The notes: generated by a model from the letters alone, not told the origin. A DNA stretch of 64,000 nucleotides from Gammaproteobacteria bacterium (GCA_021324305.1 JAJPJI010000037.1:62001-126000); one strand, 5' to 3'. Positions 17,461 to 26,963 are shown, counted from the first letter of the stretch. Program-made: numbers and translations.

Positions 17461-20127
17461 CTATTCAACGCTTTTTGACACGAGTTCGTATAAGTCCCTG
17501 GACAGTTTCTTGTCTTGCAAAAGCAATTCCAGCTGCTCCCGCATTAATTCTTGCCGTTCTTTATCATACCGCTTCCATCTAGTCAAAGGATTTACCATCC
17601 GGGCAGCCACCTGCGGGTTAAGCTTGTCCAATTGATAAACGGTTTCACGCAGGAATGCATATCCTTCCCCGTTTTTTGCGTGAAAATTAACCGGATTGCG
17701 TTGCCCGAATGTGCCAATAAGAGAATAAACCTTGTTTGGATTTTTGATATCAAATGCTTCATGCCGCATGAGCTTTTTGACTATCTGCAATGCAGTAGGC
17801 AATTTGGTAGCAGCCTGGATGGACAGCCACTTATCAACAACCAGCGCATCGTGCTTCCAGGCGGAATAAAACTGATCCAGCGCTTTTTCCCTTAATGGCG
17901 TATCGAGATCGGATAATGCCATGAGAGCTGGCTGCGCGTCGGTCATATTCGACTGGTATGCTGCTTCAAACTGACGCATGCCGATTTCCGTATTTTGCGG
18001 CAGGAGCATCAGATACATCAGGGCACGATTCTTTAACTGGCGTTTACCGATATCCTCCATACTGAACCTGTAACTGCCGGCAGGATCATGGTGCTTGCGA
18101 TATGTCTCAAGCAGAAGTGCCTGCAATTGTTCGGCGAGCGCCTTGATAACGAATTCGCGGACGACATGAATGGCATCAACATCAATGACTTCCATTTGCT
18201 CGCCAATATATTTCTCGGAAGGCATGGTTAACATGACAGCCAGCAGATAGTTATCACTCTTGTCATGACGCAAAATATATTCATACATTTCTGCAAATTC
18301 GCTGGGCAAATGCAGCGGCTTATCATGCCGATGATCCTCTATCAGGTTAAGCAACACGCGTAATGCATGTTTCTGTCCGGCTTCCCAACGATTAAATGGA
18401 TCCTTGTCATGCTTGAACAGAAACTGTAAATCACTGTCAGAATATGGGTAATTCAATTTGACGGGAGCGGAAAAATTCCGAAGTAATGAAGGAACCGGCC
18501 GGGACAAAACATTCTCGAATTCAAAAATTTGCGTCGCCTCTGTCAATGTCAGCACTTTTTCTGTTTCAACTGGCTGATCTTGTACCTGCAAAGGTATTTC
18601 ATTGCCATCTGCATCCATCAATCCCATACGGACTGGAATATACTGAGGCATTTTTATGGATTGGCCGGGTGTTGGCGGTGTCTTCTGGTGTAAGGTTAAT
18701 CGGTAAATTTTATGCTTGGCATCATAATCATCTTCTGCATCAATGGTTGGTGTGCCAGCCTGTGTATACCAGAGCCTGAACTGGCGAAGGTTAACCCCCG
18801 AAACATCTTCCATGGCTTTAACATAATCCTCAATGGTGACAGCCTGACCATCATGCCGGACAAAATACAAATCCATCCCTCTGCGAAACATCGGCTTTCC
18901 GAGAATGGTTTCAAGCATGCGCAATACTTCTGCGCCTTTATTATAAATTGTCGACGTATAGAAGTTGTTAATTTCAATATAGGAATCAGGACGCACTGGA
19001 TGGGCCAGTGGACCAGAGTCTTCCGGAAACTGCACCTCACGCAATCCGTTGACTTCCTGAATACGCATCACTGCGCGTGACAGCATGTCTTCTGAGAAAG
19101 TCTGATCACGAAAGATTGTTAACCCTTCCTTCAGGCTCAACTGAAACCAGTCACGACAGGTAACACGATTGCCACTCCAGTTATGAAAATACTCATGCCC
19201 AATAACTGACAGGATATGGATGTAGTCATCATCGGTAGCAGTTTCAGGTTTCGCCAGCACATACTTCGTGTTGAAGATATTTAAACCTTTATTCTCCATG
19301 GCACCCATGTTGAAATCACCGATGGCGACAATCATGTATATATCCAGGTCATATTCACGGCCATATGCTTTCTCATCCCAGCGCATGGCTTCCTTCAATG
19401 AATACATTGCATGATGCGCCTGGTCGCCATAACCTTTTTCCACATAAATGCGCAATGTGATTTCCCGGTTTGACTGAGTGATGAATTGATCCTCGAGCAC
19501 ATCAAAATCACCGGCGACCAGTGCAAACAGATAACATGGTTTTTTGAATGGATCTTCCCATTTTGCCCAGTGCCGGCCATTTTCAAGCTTGCCTGAAGCA
19601 ATCAGGTTTCCATTTGATAACAAATATGGAAATCGGGATTCATCTGCAGTTATCATGGTTGTGTAACGAGACAACACATCCGGCTTATCAGGGAAAAAAG
19701 TTATTCGTCTGAATCCTTCGGCCTCACACTGTGTGCAATAAGTATCAGCCGAACGATACAAGCCACTCAATGCCGTGTTTTTATGCGGATAGATTTTTGT
19801 AACTATCTCCAGGTCGAAATTGTCAGGAACACCTGGAATTGTCAGCAAGTCACTGGTTAGTTTATATTCAGAACCTGAAAGAACTTTACCATCGAGTTTC
19901 ACTGATTCAAGCGTCAATTCGTCACCATTCAATATCAAATCACGCTTCTTGCTGCTGCTCAACCGATTATGCCGGACACGCATATGTGATTTTACAATGG
20001 TATGGTCATCTTCAAGATCGAAAGACAGGTCAATTTCGTCAATCAGATACACTGGGACTTCGTAGTCTTTTAAATAAACCGGATGTGGTTCATCCTTGGA
20101 TTTATTGAGTACAGGTGTCTCGGACAT
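17461..20127 (-). CDS. pepN: Aminopeptidase N (M1 family)
   Basis: An 888-residue zinc metallopeptidase. Seen: GAMENKGLNIFN exopeptidase motif, zinc motif HEYFH with His311, Glu312 and His315, and the third ligand Glu334 in LSLKEGLTIF. The long alpha-helical C-terminal domain is complete. Role: removes N-terminal residues from peptides in the cytoplasm during protein turnover. AAGGAG is placed well before the ATG. It leads the pepN-fumC pair. Confidence 0.97.
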   Translation of the reverse strand: MSETPVLNKSKDEPHPVYLKDYEVPVYLIDEIDLSFDLEDDHTIVKSHMRVRHNRLSSSKKRDLILNGDELTLESVKLDGKVLSGSEYKLTSDLLTIPGVPDNFDLEIVTKIYPHKNTALSGLYRSADTYCTQCEAEGFRRITFFPDKPDVLSRYTTMITADESRFPYLLSNGNLIASGKLENGRHWAKWEDPFKKPCYLFALVAGDFDVLEDQFITQSNREITLRIYVEKGYGDQAHHAMYSLKEAMRWDEKAYGREYDLDIYMIVAIGDFNMGAMENKGLNIFNTKYVLAKPETATDDDYIHILSVIGHEYFHNWSGNRVTCRDWFQLSLKEGLTIFRDQTFSEDMLSRAVMRIQEVNGLREVQFPEDSGPLAHPVRPDSYIEINNFYTSTIYNKGAEVLRMLETILGKPMFRRGMDLYFVRHDGQAVTIEDYVKAMEDVSGVNLRQFRLWYTQAGTPTIDAEDDYDAKHKIYRLTLHQKTPPTPGQSIKMPQYIPVRMGLMDADGNEIPLQVQDQPVETEKVLTLTEATQIFEFENVLSRPVPSLLRNFSAPVKLNYPYSDSDLQFLFKHDKDPFNRWEAGQKHALRVLLNLIEDHRHDKPLHLPSEFAEMYEYILRHDKSDNYLLAVMLTMPSEKYIGEQMEVIDVDAIHVVREFVIKALAEQLQALLLETYRKHHDPAGSYRFSMEDIGKRQLKNRALMYLMLLPQNTEIGMRQFEAAYQSNMTDAQPALMALSDLDTPLREKALDQFYSAWKHDALVVDKWLSIQAATKLPTALQIVKKLMRHEAFDIKNPNKVYSLIGTFGQRNPVNFHAKNGEGYAFLRETVYQLDKLNPQVAARMVNPLTRWKRYDKERQELMREQLELLLQDKKLSRDLYELVSKSVE

Positions 20128-20342
20128 GTTATCTCCTTATGGATAGCGGAGTATTTCAATAATAAAGCCTTGGCGACATGGAAACCTGTCCGCACATCAT
20201 TGTTCAATGCCAATTTTGGCGAGACCCATGCTGGTTTACCCGGCATATACTAACGCAATAGAGATTTTTGACTCAATCATCAACATGGATTTACGTCAAA
20301 ACTTCCCACTACTGGTAATTGCTGCATCGCCTCACAAGCTTC

Positions 20343-20825
20343 TTAATTTGATGTGTCAGAAGAAGACTGCGGTTCATTTGACGTCGGCGACATCGATGTC
20401 GAGGTTGGAGCTGCCGCTGGAGCAGGCGCAGTCGTTGTTGGCGTCGGTGCCGTTGATCCGGTTGCCGATCCAGGCGCTGCTCCAGACATGTTCGACGGTG
20501 TTGATGATGATTTCTTGGGAATCGATGATGCTTGCGGACTATTCCCGGATTGTGTGCCAGACTTGTCAATCACTTTCAGATTGCCATTCTGATCAATAAT
20601 AGTTGTCTGCTGATCGCCGTTTGCAGAGGTCCCCTGAATAGGCTTGCTTTGGGTATTATCGGACAAATTCATCGGCTGATTTTGTGATGCGGAATCAACG
20701 GCCGCGGATTGTGAATGGTCAGTCGCTGCTGGTAACGCTGTACCTTGCAAATCGTCAGCAAAAGTCAAGCTTGCCAGTGCATTTGATACAACTAGCATCG
20801 CAAGTGCCTGAATTATTTTATTCAT
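20343..20825 (-). CDS. Secreted low-complexity protein rich in Ser, Thr, Pro and Ala
   Basis: A 160-residue protein not recognised beyond its composition. Seen: a Sec signal peptide with likely cleavage at TFA|DD (about 23), a Ser/Gln/Asn-rich middle with one ordered-looking segment TTIIDQNGNLKVIDKSG (about 74-90), and a disordered C-terminal half of Pro/Ala/Thr/Ser repeats. AAGGGA precedes the ATG. The C-terminus lacks a sorting motif, so the mature protein is probably periplasmic or released. The Gly/Val/Asp-rich frame on the opposite strand is a shadow of the repeat. Confidence 0.65.
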   Translation of the reverse strand: MNKIIQALAMLVVSNALASLTFADDLQGTALPAATDHSQSAAVDSASQNQPMNLSDNTQSKPIQGTSANGDQQTTIIDQNGNLKVIDKSGTQSGNSPQASSIPKKSSSTPSNMSGAAPGSATGSTAPTPTTTAPAPAAAPTSTSMSPTSNEPQSSSDTSN

Positions 20826-20890
20826 GATAAATTCCCTTTTAGAATGAGGTAGTCCAATGCGTTAAATATAAACACATTCACAAATCGGAG

Positions 20891-20906
20891 CAAGATTAAA
20901 ATCTTG
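20891..20906. repeat. Near-perfect palindrome CAAGATT-AA-AATCTTG
   Basis: Two seven-base arms separated by two bases, in the 230-base divergent region between the secreted-protein gene and ubiG. The size and location are those of a dimeric-repressor operator, about 65 bases upstream of the minus-strand gene. No regulator is identified. Confidence 0.4.
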
Positions 20907-21023
20907 ATGAATAATGGTATTTTTCAGGCCCGATGAATAGTACTTACTCTACAGTAATGATGAATTGATACATAGAGATAAAGATCTTTCAATTGAACTA
21001 GGCTCAAAGATCAAGCAAAATGA

Positions 21024-21039
21024 CAACCCAAACGGGTTG
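21024..21039 (+). promoter_or_regulatory. Hairpin in the ubiG leader (CAACCC-AAAC-GGGTTG)
   Basis: A six-base-pair perfect stem with a four-base loop ends 16 bases before the ubiG ATG. No recognisable Shine-Dalgarno lies between hairpin and start. It could tune ubiG translation; this is inference from structure only. Confidence 0.35.
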
Positions 21040-21055
21040 ATGCGAAAAACACGAT

Positions 21056-21763
21056 ATGACTCATAATTTTGATCCTCAGGAAATTGCCAAATTTGGAAAG
21101 CTGGCCGCGCACTGGTGGGATCCCCACGGCGAACTCAAGACCTTACATCAGGTAAACCCCGTAAGATTAGGTTATATAACGGATAAAGTTAATCTTTCAG
21201 GATTATCTGTGCTGGATATTGGCTGCGGTGGGGGAATTCTTGCCGAGAGTATGGCACTTGAAGGCGGACGAGTAACCGGGATTGATATGAACAAATCCGT
21301 CATAGACATTGCCAGACTCCATCAGCTGGAATCGGGCACCAATGTCGAGTACCTGCATACATCAGCCGAGTCTATCGCGGCTGACCGGCCTGAATCCTAT
21401 GATGTCGTAACCTGCCTTGAGATGCTCGAGCATGTCCCAAACCCGGCATCGATCATCCATGCATGTGCGAATCTGGTTAAACCAGGCGGCCATGTGTTTT
21501 TTTCCACACTCAACCGCAACCCCAAGTCTTATCTTTTCGCCATTCTTGGAGCTGAGTATCTCCTGAAAATCCTTCCCCGGAATACGCATGATTATGCCAA
21601 ATTCATTCGGCCGTCCGAATTGGTCACCTGGACCAGAACTGCCAGTCTCCTGCCCCAGGAAATGAAGGGAATTTCATATAATCCGATTAACCAGACTTTC
21701 AGGCTCACTGATGACATATCGGTAAACTACTTGTTCCACGCAATAAGGGCTCAATCATCATGA
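21056..21763 (+). CDS. ubiG: Ubiquinone biosynthesis O-methyltransferase
   Basis: A 235-residue SAM-dependent methyltransferase. Seen: the UbiG N-terminus FGKLAAHWWDPHGELKTLHQ (13-31), SAM loop VLDIGCGGG (52-60), and CLEMLEHV (motif post II). Reaction: both O-methylations of the ubiquinone ring, at the membrane-associated Ubi complex. Its stop overlaps the next start (ATGA), so it is coupled to the MupP-like phosphatase, the same order as in Pseudomonas. Confidence 0.95.
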   Translation: MTHNFDPQEIAKFGKLAAHWWDPHGELKTLHQVNPVRLGYITDKVNLSGLSVLDIGCGGGILAESMALEGGRVTGIDMNKSVIDIARLHQLESGTNVEYLHTSAESIAADRPESYDVVTCLEMLEHVPNPASIIHACANLVKPGGHVFFSTLNRNPKSYLFAILGAEYLLKILPRNTHDYAKFIRPSELVTWTRTASLLPQEMKGISYNPINQTFRLTDDISVNYLFHAIRAQSS

Positions 21764-22425
21764 CCCCGATCCGCGCCGTGCTTTTTGATCTGGATGGCAC
21801 ATTACTGGATACCGTTCCAGATCTGGTTTACGCGCTCAATTGTCTTCGGAAAGAATATGTCCTGCCTGAGCTACCTCAGTCCGCCATCCGGCCAATCGCG
21901 AGCCTTGGTTCCAGGGCCATGATAAAACAAGCCTTTGGTATCGAAGAATCTGACATTAATTTCAATACCCTGCGTGAAAAATTTCTGGATCTTTATGAAA
22001 AACACCTTGCTGATTCTACCCGGTTTTTCCCCAATGTCGAAAATGTGCTAACCCATCTGGAATCAGCAAACATTCCCTGGGGAATTGTCACCAACAAGTT
22101 AACCCGGCACACCCGGGCACTATTAAAAGCACTGCGTTTCGAGCACAGGCCTGCTTGCATTGTTTGCGGTGATTCCCTGGCTACCTACAAACCCGATCCG
22201 GAACCCATCCTGTATGCCTGTCAAATACTCAAACAACAGCCTGATGAATGCGTGTATGTTGGTGATGCAATCACTGATGTGACCGCCAGCAAGGCAGCGG
22301 GCACCAAATCGCTGGTCGCGTTATACGGCTACATTCATGCTGACGAAAACCCGCTTGCGTGGCAGGCTGATGGATACATACGTGACTCCATCGAAATCAT
22401 AGACTGGATTAATAATAATTACTAA
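21760..22425 (+). CDS. mupP: HAD phosphatase of the MupP/Gph type
   Basis: A 221-residue HAD hydrolase. Seen: motif I DLDGTLLDT with Asp10 and Asp12, the helical cap, motif II in IVTNK, and motif IV VGDAITDV. Genes directly coupled to ubiG in pseudomonads encode MupP, the N-acetylmuramic acid 6-phosphate phosphatase of the anabolic peptidoglycan recycling route. The sequence alone cannot separate MupP from phosphoglycolate phosphatase, so the symbol follows context. Confidence 0.75.
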   Translation: MTPIRAVLFDLDGTLLDTVPDLVYALNCLRKEYVLPELPQSAIRPIASLGSRAMIKQAFGIEESDINFNTLREKFLDLYEKHLADSTRFFPNVENVLTHLESANIPWGIVTNKLTRHTRALLKALRFEHRPACIVCGDSLATYKPDPEPILYACQILKQQPDECVYVGDAITDVTASKAAGTKSLVALYGYIHADENPLAWQADGYIRDSIEIIDWINNNY

Positions 22426-22451
22426 TTCCTTGTTTCAGAATGAATTTTTAA

Positions 22452-23093
22452 CTATTGATTAACCACTCCAACCAATAAATCCCTTGAATTCACGAGCGTG
22501 ACACCCGCCGCCCGCATTTCCTGAAACGCCTGCTCGCTATCACCAGGCTTCAATTCTACGCCACGGCAAGCGTCTTTTATAACATATACTTTGAATCCTG
22601 AATGTTGCGCATCCAGTGCGGAATACTTGACACAATAATCAGTAGCCAGCCCCATGATGTAAACATCCGCGACCTGTTCATGACGCAAATAGTCCGCAAG
22701 GCCAGTGGAGCGCAAATGTGCGTTATCAAAAAACGCGCTATAACTATCTATTTTTTTGTCCACTCCCTTATGTACCACTTTATGCACCGCCTCAGTACGC
22801 AGCAAGGGATGAAATTCAGCGCCTTTGGTGTTCTGAATACAGTGATCTGGCCACAAAACCTGAGCCATCCCGTTCACTTCGAGGATTTCTCCCGCCTTGT
22901 GTCCGTGATGACTGGAAGCAAAACTCATATGGTCACGCGGATGCCAGTCCTGTGTCGCCACAACAAGGTCAAAATGTGACTGCAGTTCATTTGCCAGCGG
23001 AACCACGTCATCTCCGCCAGGCACTACAAGACTGCCGCCCTTGCAAAAGTCATTCTGCAAATCAACCATAATCAGCGCTTTTTTCTTGAACAT
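22452..23093 (-). CDS. pncA: Nicotinamidase
   Basis: A 213-residue isochorismatase-fold amidase. Seen: catalytic Asp11 in VDLQNDFC, the metal site DWH (49-51) with a further His in WPDHC (81-85), Lys109 in HKGVDK, and nucleophile Cys154 in LATDYCV. Reaction: nicotinamide to nicotinate plus ammonia, feeding NAD salvage. GGGAG precedes the ATG. It lies in the same neighbourhood as nadE (24180), though on the opposite strand. It is convergent with the phosphatase gene, 26 bases apart. Confidence 0.95.
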   Translation of the reverse strand: MFKKKALIMVDLQNDFCKGGSLVVPGGDDVVPLANELQSHFDLVVATQDWHPRDHMSFASSHHGHKAGEILEVNGMAQVLWPDHCIQNTKGAEFHPLLRTEAVHKVVHKGVDKKIDSYSAFFDNAHLRSTGLADYLRHEQVADVYIMGLATDYCVKYSALDAQHSGFKVYVIKDACRGVELKPGDSEQAFQEMRAAGVTLVNSRDLLVGVVNQ

Positions 23094-23267
23094 TTATCAG
23101 CTCCCATCAATCAGGTCGCGAAAAAATATCGCAATGACTTGATAATATCAATTAAAAGTTACAAATATCCCATGCAGAAACCATGCTTTTACACTATTAT
23201 TATAGGCAAAAAACACATCAAGGCGATAAACCTGTGCACGTTAGACCAAATTTACCAGAGAACCCGC

Positions 23268-24140
23268 ATGTATTATGAACTGTCAGATTTGGGATTCCTT
23301 AAAATCCAGGGAGCTGATGCAAAAAAAATGCTGCAAGGCCAGCTTACTTGCAACGTTGAGTCTGTCGCACCACTGCAAGGCTGCATGGGTGCACACTGTA
23401 ATCCGCAAGGACGGATTATTAGCTTGTTTTATTTGTTCATTTATCAGGATTGTTATTACCTGATGCTTCCACACAGTATGATTGCGCTAACTCTGGCTGC
23501 CTTGAAAAAGTACGCTGTTTTTTTCAAAGCTGATTTGACAGACGCGAGCAACAGCATGGCAGCAATTGGATCCACCGAGCCGCTGCCAACCATTATCACT
23601 GCTGAACAGCCTGCAGTCATCCGGATATCACAGGGCACATCCCGCTGCATCATCGCCGGAACAAAAGAGACAATACAGCATATACGTGAAGTGCCCGCCA
23701 ATGCGCCTGCCATCACAAACAGCGATGCCTGGAAGTACCTTGATTTGACGGATAAAATCCCTTCCATCTATCCGGAAACCTCCGGGAAATTCCTGCCTCA
23801 TGAAATCAATCTCGACAAACTTGGCGCCATCAGTTTTGATAAGGGTTGTTACACTGGCCAGGAAATTATTGCCCGAATGCATTACCGGGGAAAATTGAAG
23901 AACCACCTGTATATGGCATTGATTACCTCCGCTACTCCTCCATCACCTGGACAGGATATCTACACTGAAATCAATGCTGAGGCGCGGCCATGCGGAGTTA
24001 TCGTCGATATCTGCCGACAAGCGTATAATGTTTATAACTGCCTGATCCTGACGGATACGGGAAGCGCCGAAAAAGAGTGTTTATACCTGGATGCAGATAA
24101 AAATGTGACAATATCCATCTCGGGAACACAGTCAAAATAA
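23268..24140 (+). CDS. ygfZ: YgfZ/GcvT-domain folate-binding Fe-S assembly protein
   Basis: A 290-residue protein. Seen: the diagnostic KGCYTGQE motif (about 192-199), followed by IIARMHYRGK. I chose ATG 23268 (MYYELSDLGFLK), where family homology begins; the frame extends 43 residues upstream into what is the intergenic region from pncA. Role by family: tetrahydrofolate-dependent maintenance or repair of certain Fe-S enzymes such as MiaB. Confidence 0.9.
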   Translation: MYYELSDLGFLKIQGADAKKMLQGQLTCNVESVAPLQGCMGAHCNPQGRIISLFYLFIYQDCYYLMLPHSMIALTLAALKKYAVFFKADLTDASNSMAAIGSTEPLPTIITAEQPAVIRISQGTSRCIIAGTKETIQHIREVPANAPAITNSDAWKYLDLTDKIPSIYPETSGKFLPHEINLDKLGAISFDKGCYTGQEIIARMHYRGKLKNHLYMALITSATPPSPGQDIYTEINAEARPCGVIVDICRQAYNVYNCLILTDTGSAEKECLYLDADKNVTISISGTQSK

Positions 24141-24179
24141 GATAAGCATGTGTTACTTAAACGTGAAGCGAGAAAGTTA

Positions 24180-25799
24180 ATGCCAAACAATATTCGTATC
24201 GCACTTGCGCAGCTCAACCTGCATGTCGGTGATATCAAAAGCAACCTGGACAAACACATACGCGCAGCGCTCACCGCTCGCGACCAGTTCGCAGCCGATG
24301 TTATTGTTTTTCCGGAACTCAGCCTGACCGGTTATCCGCCGGAAGACCTTTTGTTACGCAGAAGCTTTGTTTCCGAATCAAATCAGGCATTACAGTACCT
24401 TACGGGCGAAATCAATGATATTTACTGCCTCGTTGGACATCCATACAGCGACGGTCAGAACCTATATAATACATGCTCACTCATCCATAACGGCAAAACG
24501 ATAGGCCGCTATTCAAAACAACGCTTGCCGAATCACGGCGTATTTGATGAATGCAGGTATTTCACTCCAGGACAATCTTCCTGCATTGTAAAGATCAAGG
24601 ACATAGCTGCCGGACTTGTGATTTGCGAAGATCTATGGAAGCTGGGTCCCGTGCGTGATGCAGCCGCTCAGGAAGCACAAATAATTTTATCGCCCAATGC
24701 CTCTCCGTTTGAGGTAGACAAACATGAACAACGCCTGTCCGTGCTGCACAAACGCGCCAATCATAACAATCTCCCTATTGTTTATGTAAACCAGGTATGC
24801 GGTCAGGACGAACTTGTTTTCGACGGCGGCTCGATGGTCATAAACAGAAACGGTGATTTATGCAAGTTCGCCGGTTTCTTTAATGAAACCATACTTCCAG
24901 TTGACATTGACATGGATCGCACACCGGAAATCAAGGCGGAGAATATCAACATTGCCAGTACTGAAGAAAGAACGTATCAGGCACTCGTGCTAGGTGTACG
25001 CGATTATATTAACAAAAACCATTTTCCTGGCGCCATTGTCGGGGTTTCAGGCGGGATTGATTCCGCGCTTACATTAGCCATCGCTGTTGACGCACTGGGC
25101 AAGGATCGCGTAAAGGCAATTCTCATGCCTTCACGTTACACGGCGGACATCAGCAATATTGATGCCATTGAACTCGCCAGGAACCTGGGTGTGACATGTG
25201 AAACGATTCCTATCGAGCCGGTCTATAACACATTCCTGGAATCACTCGCTCCAAGCTTTACCGGCAGAAAACCGGATATCACGGAAGAAAATATTCAGGC
25301 CCGTTGCCGCGCTGTCATTCTAATGGCTCTTTCCAACAAATATGGACATCTGGTATTAACAACAGGCAATCGCAGTGAAATCGCTGTTGGCTACTGCACG
25401 CTTTATGGAGATATGGCAGGCGGATTTGCCGTGCTCAAGGACATTCCAAAAACCCTCGTCTATAAATTAGCCAACTACAGAAACAGGGTTCATCACGTCA
25501 TTCCACAACGCACGATTGAACGCGCGCCTACCGCCGAATTGGCGCCTAACCAGAAAGATGAAGACAGCCTGCCGGCTTACCCAGTGCTCGACAGCATTCT
25601 TGAATGCTATCTCAATGATGGACAAACCATAGATGAAATCGTTCGCCAGGGTTTCCAGCGCGATGTTGTAGTCAAGGTTGTCAATCTGATACATAAAAAC
25701 GAGTACAAACGCAAACAGGCTGCAATGGGCCCGCGCATCAATCATAAATCGTTCGTGAGAGACTGGCGCTATCCTGTCACCAATGGGTTCAAAGGCTGA
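24180..25799 (+). CDS. nadE: Glutamine-dependent NAD+ synthetase
   Basis: A 539-residue two-domain enzyme. Seen: an N-terminal nitrilase-type glutaminase with Glu46 (FPELSLTGYPPE), Lys113 (YSKQRLPN) and Cys149 (VICEDLW), then the ATP pyrophosphatase domain with GVSGGIDSAL (288-297). Reaction: adenylation and amidation of nicotinate adenine dinucleotide, the last step of NAD synthesis. ATG 24180 is preferred over 24150 because homology starts at MPNNIRIALAQLN. It follows ygfZ by 39 bases. Confidence 0.95.
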   Translation: MPNNIRIALAQLNLHVGDIKSNLDKHIRAALTARDQFAADVIVFPELSLTGYPPEDLLLRRSFVSESNQALQYLTGEINDIYCLVGHPYSDGQNLYNTCSLIHNGKTIGRYSKQRLPNHGVFDECRYFTPGQSSCIVKIKDIAAGLVICEDLWKLGPVRDAAAQEAQIILSPNASPFEVDKHEQRLSVLHKRANHNNLPIVYVNQVCGQDELVFDGGSMVINRNGDLCKFAGFFNETILPVDIDMDRTPEIKAENINIASTEERTYQALVLGVRDYINKNHFPGAIVGVSGGIDSALTLAIAVDALGKDRVKAILMPSRYTADISNIDAIELARNLGVTCETIPIEPVYNTFLESLAPSFTGRKPDITEENIQARCRAVILMALSNKYGHLVLTTGNRSEIAVGYCTLYGDMAGGFAVLKDIPKTLVYKLANYRNRVHHVIPQRTIERAPTAELAPNQKDEDSLPAYPVLDSILECYLNDGQTIDEIVRQGFQRDVVVKVVNLIHKNEYKRKQAAMGPRINHKSFVRDWRYPVTNGFKG

Positions 25800-25844
25800 C
25801 AGCGCAGATACGCCACAGATTCCACATCAGATGCGCATGAACTG

Positions 25845-25866
25845 AATGCCAGCATTCGCTGGCATT
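25845..25866. terminator. Hairpin between convergent nadE and the small lipoprotein gene
   Basis: A perfect nine-base-pair stem AATGCCAGC/GCTGGCATT with a four-base loop ATTC. It lies 46 bases past the nadE stop and 10 bases past the end of the convergent gene. No T-run follows on either strand, so termination is inferred from position and stem strength. Confidence 0.5.
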
Positions 25867-25875
25867 GCCATCAAA

Positions 25876-26040
25876 TTATCTGACCGGGCTAATCATGGTT
25901 GCAGCGACAGTAGCGGCGTTGTTATGGTGATTGTACTGTGTTCCTGCCATGGCGGACGTTTCAGCAGAATTGCCACTCGTAGCACATCCAGTCAGCATGA
26001 CAGCCAGGCACGATACAACTGTAAACATCAATGACTTCAT
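25876..26040 (-). CDS. Small lipoprotein
   Basis: A 54-residue lipoprotein. Seen: signal helix MKSLMFTVVSCLAVMLTGC with lipobox LTGC (lipidated Cys about 19), then a 35-residue polar tail rich in Ala, Ser, Asn and His. AGGGAG lies before the ATG at 26040, which is why I reject the longer start at 26118 that overlaps bamD. It is 46 bases downstream of bamD on the same strand and may share its transcript. The function is unknown; the mature part is too short to fold alone. Confidence 0.7.
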   Translation of the reverse strand: MKSLMFTVVSCLAVMLTGCATSGNSAETSAMAGTQYNHHNNAATVAATMISPVR

Positions 26041-26086
26041 TACAATCTCCCTGTCTGTCTGGTTAACTACGCTTCTCCAGACCCTA

Positions 26087-26866
26087 TCATAATTTATAGT
26101 CTGAATCGTAATCCACATTGATATTCGGATAATTGTATTTCAGGACTGAGACTGTATCCTGCTCAAGCTTCGTGAGCCCCAGTTTACGATAGGCTTTCGC
26201 CATTAATACAAGACCATCAACCACCGAGGGCGCTCCCTGGAAATGAGCAACCAGCCCGCCAGCACGGTTTGCTGCCGCGACATATGCCCTGCGATTGTAA
26301 TAATATTCCGCGACATGCAATTCATGATCAGCAAGCACGTTACGTAGATAAACCATATATTGATGCGCAGATGGCGTATATCTGCTGTTTGGAAACCGTG
26401 TGACAAGCTCATTAAAATCACTATATGATTTTTGGATCTGGGACAAATCGCGTGTGGCGAGATCGATAGCGAACACTTTTTCGATAATACCCATGTTTTG
26501 ATAATAATCGGACACGCCTCGCAAGTAATAGGCATAATCGACATTCGGATTAGTGGGATGAATCCTTATAAAACGATCTGCCGCCGCGACAGCAAGAGAA
26601 TAATCTTCTTTCATATAGTAGGCATAAATGAGATATAGCTGGGCGTTTTCAGTGTCAGGTCCATAGGGATATTGCACGTCAAGAGCCTCGAATCGCTTGA
26701 CAGCCTCGCTGTAGCTTTTGTCTTGCAAAGCTGTCTTGCCTTTCATGTATATCTGCTGCTCAGTTTCGCCTTTATATGCATCGGCTGGATCTGTTGTAGT
26801 TGAGCAAGCTGATAATAATCCTGCAATCAACGCTGTCATGCAAAGCAATTTCATTTTTTTATTCAT
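26087..26866 (-). CDS. bamD: Outer membrane assembly lipoprotein BamD
   Basis: A 259-residue TPR lipoprotein. Seen: lipobox LLSAC (Cys21), and TPR-like helices including YSEAVKRFEALDVQYPYGP and DYAYYLRGVSDYYQNMG, as in BamD/ComL. Role: essential BAM-complex partner of BamA for inserting outer-membrane beta-barrels. AGGTGA is placed before the ATG. Divergent from rluD, as in enterobacteria. Confidence 0.95.
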   Translation of the reverse strand: MNKKMKLLCMTALIAGLLSACSTTTDPADAYKGETEQQIYMKGKTALQDKSYSEAVKRFEALDVQYPYGPDTENAQLYLIYAYYMKEDYSLAVAAADRFIRIHPTNPNVDYAYYLRGVSDYYQNMGIIEKVFAIDLATRDLSQIQKSYSDFNELVTRFPNSRYTPSAHQYMVYLRNVLADHELHVAEYYYNRRAYVAAANRAGGLVAHFQGAPSVVDGLVLMAKAYRKLGLTKLEQDTVSVLKYNYPNINVDYDSDYKL

Positions 26867-26963
26867 AAATAGTAATCACCTGTTCGGAAATAACCCACTT
26901 GTTACGAATGCCGGCATTCTGGGAGGTGCATTGTAAACTAATTTCTGTCATCATTCACCGGCT

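Noticed and set aside
20353-20592. Gly/Val/Asp-rich plus-strand frame opposite the secreted protein
   Set aside because: It is the complement of the Ala/Thr/Pro repeat and has no independent signals.
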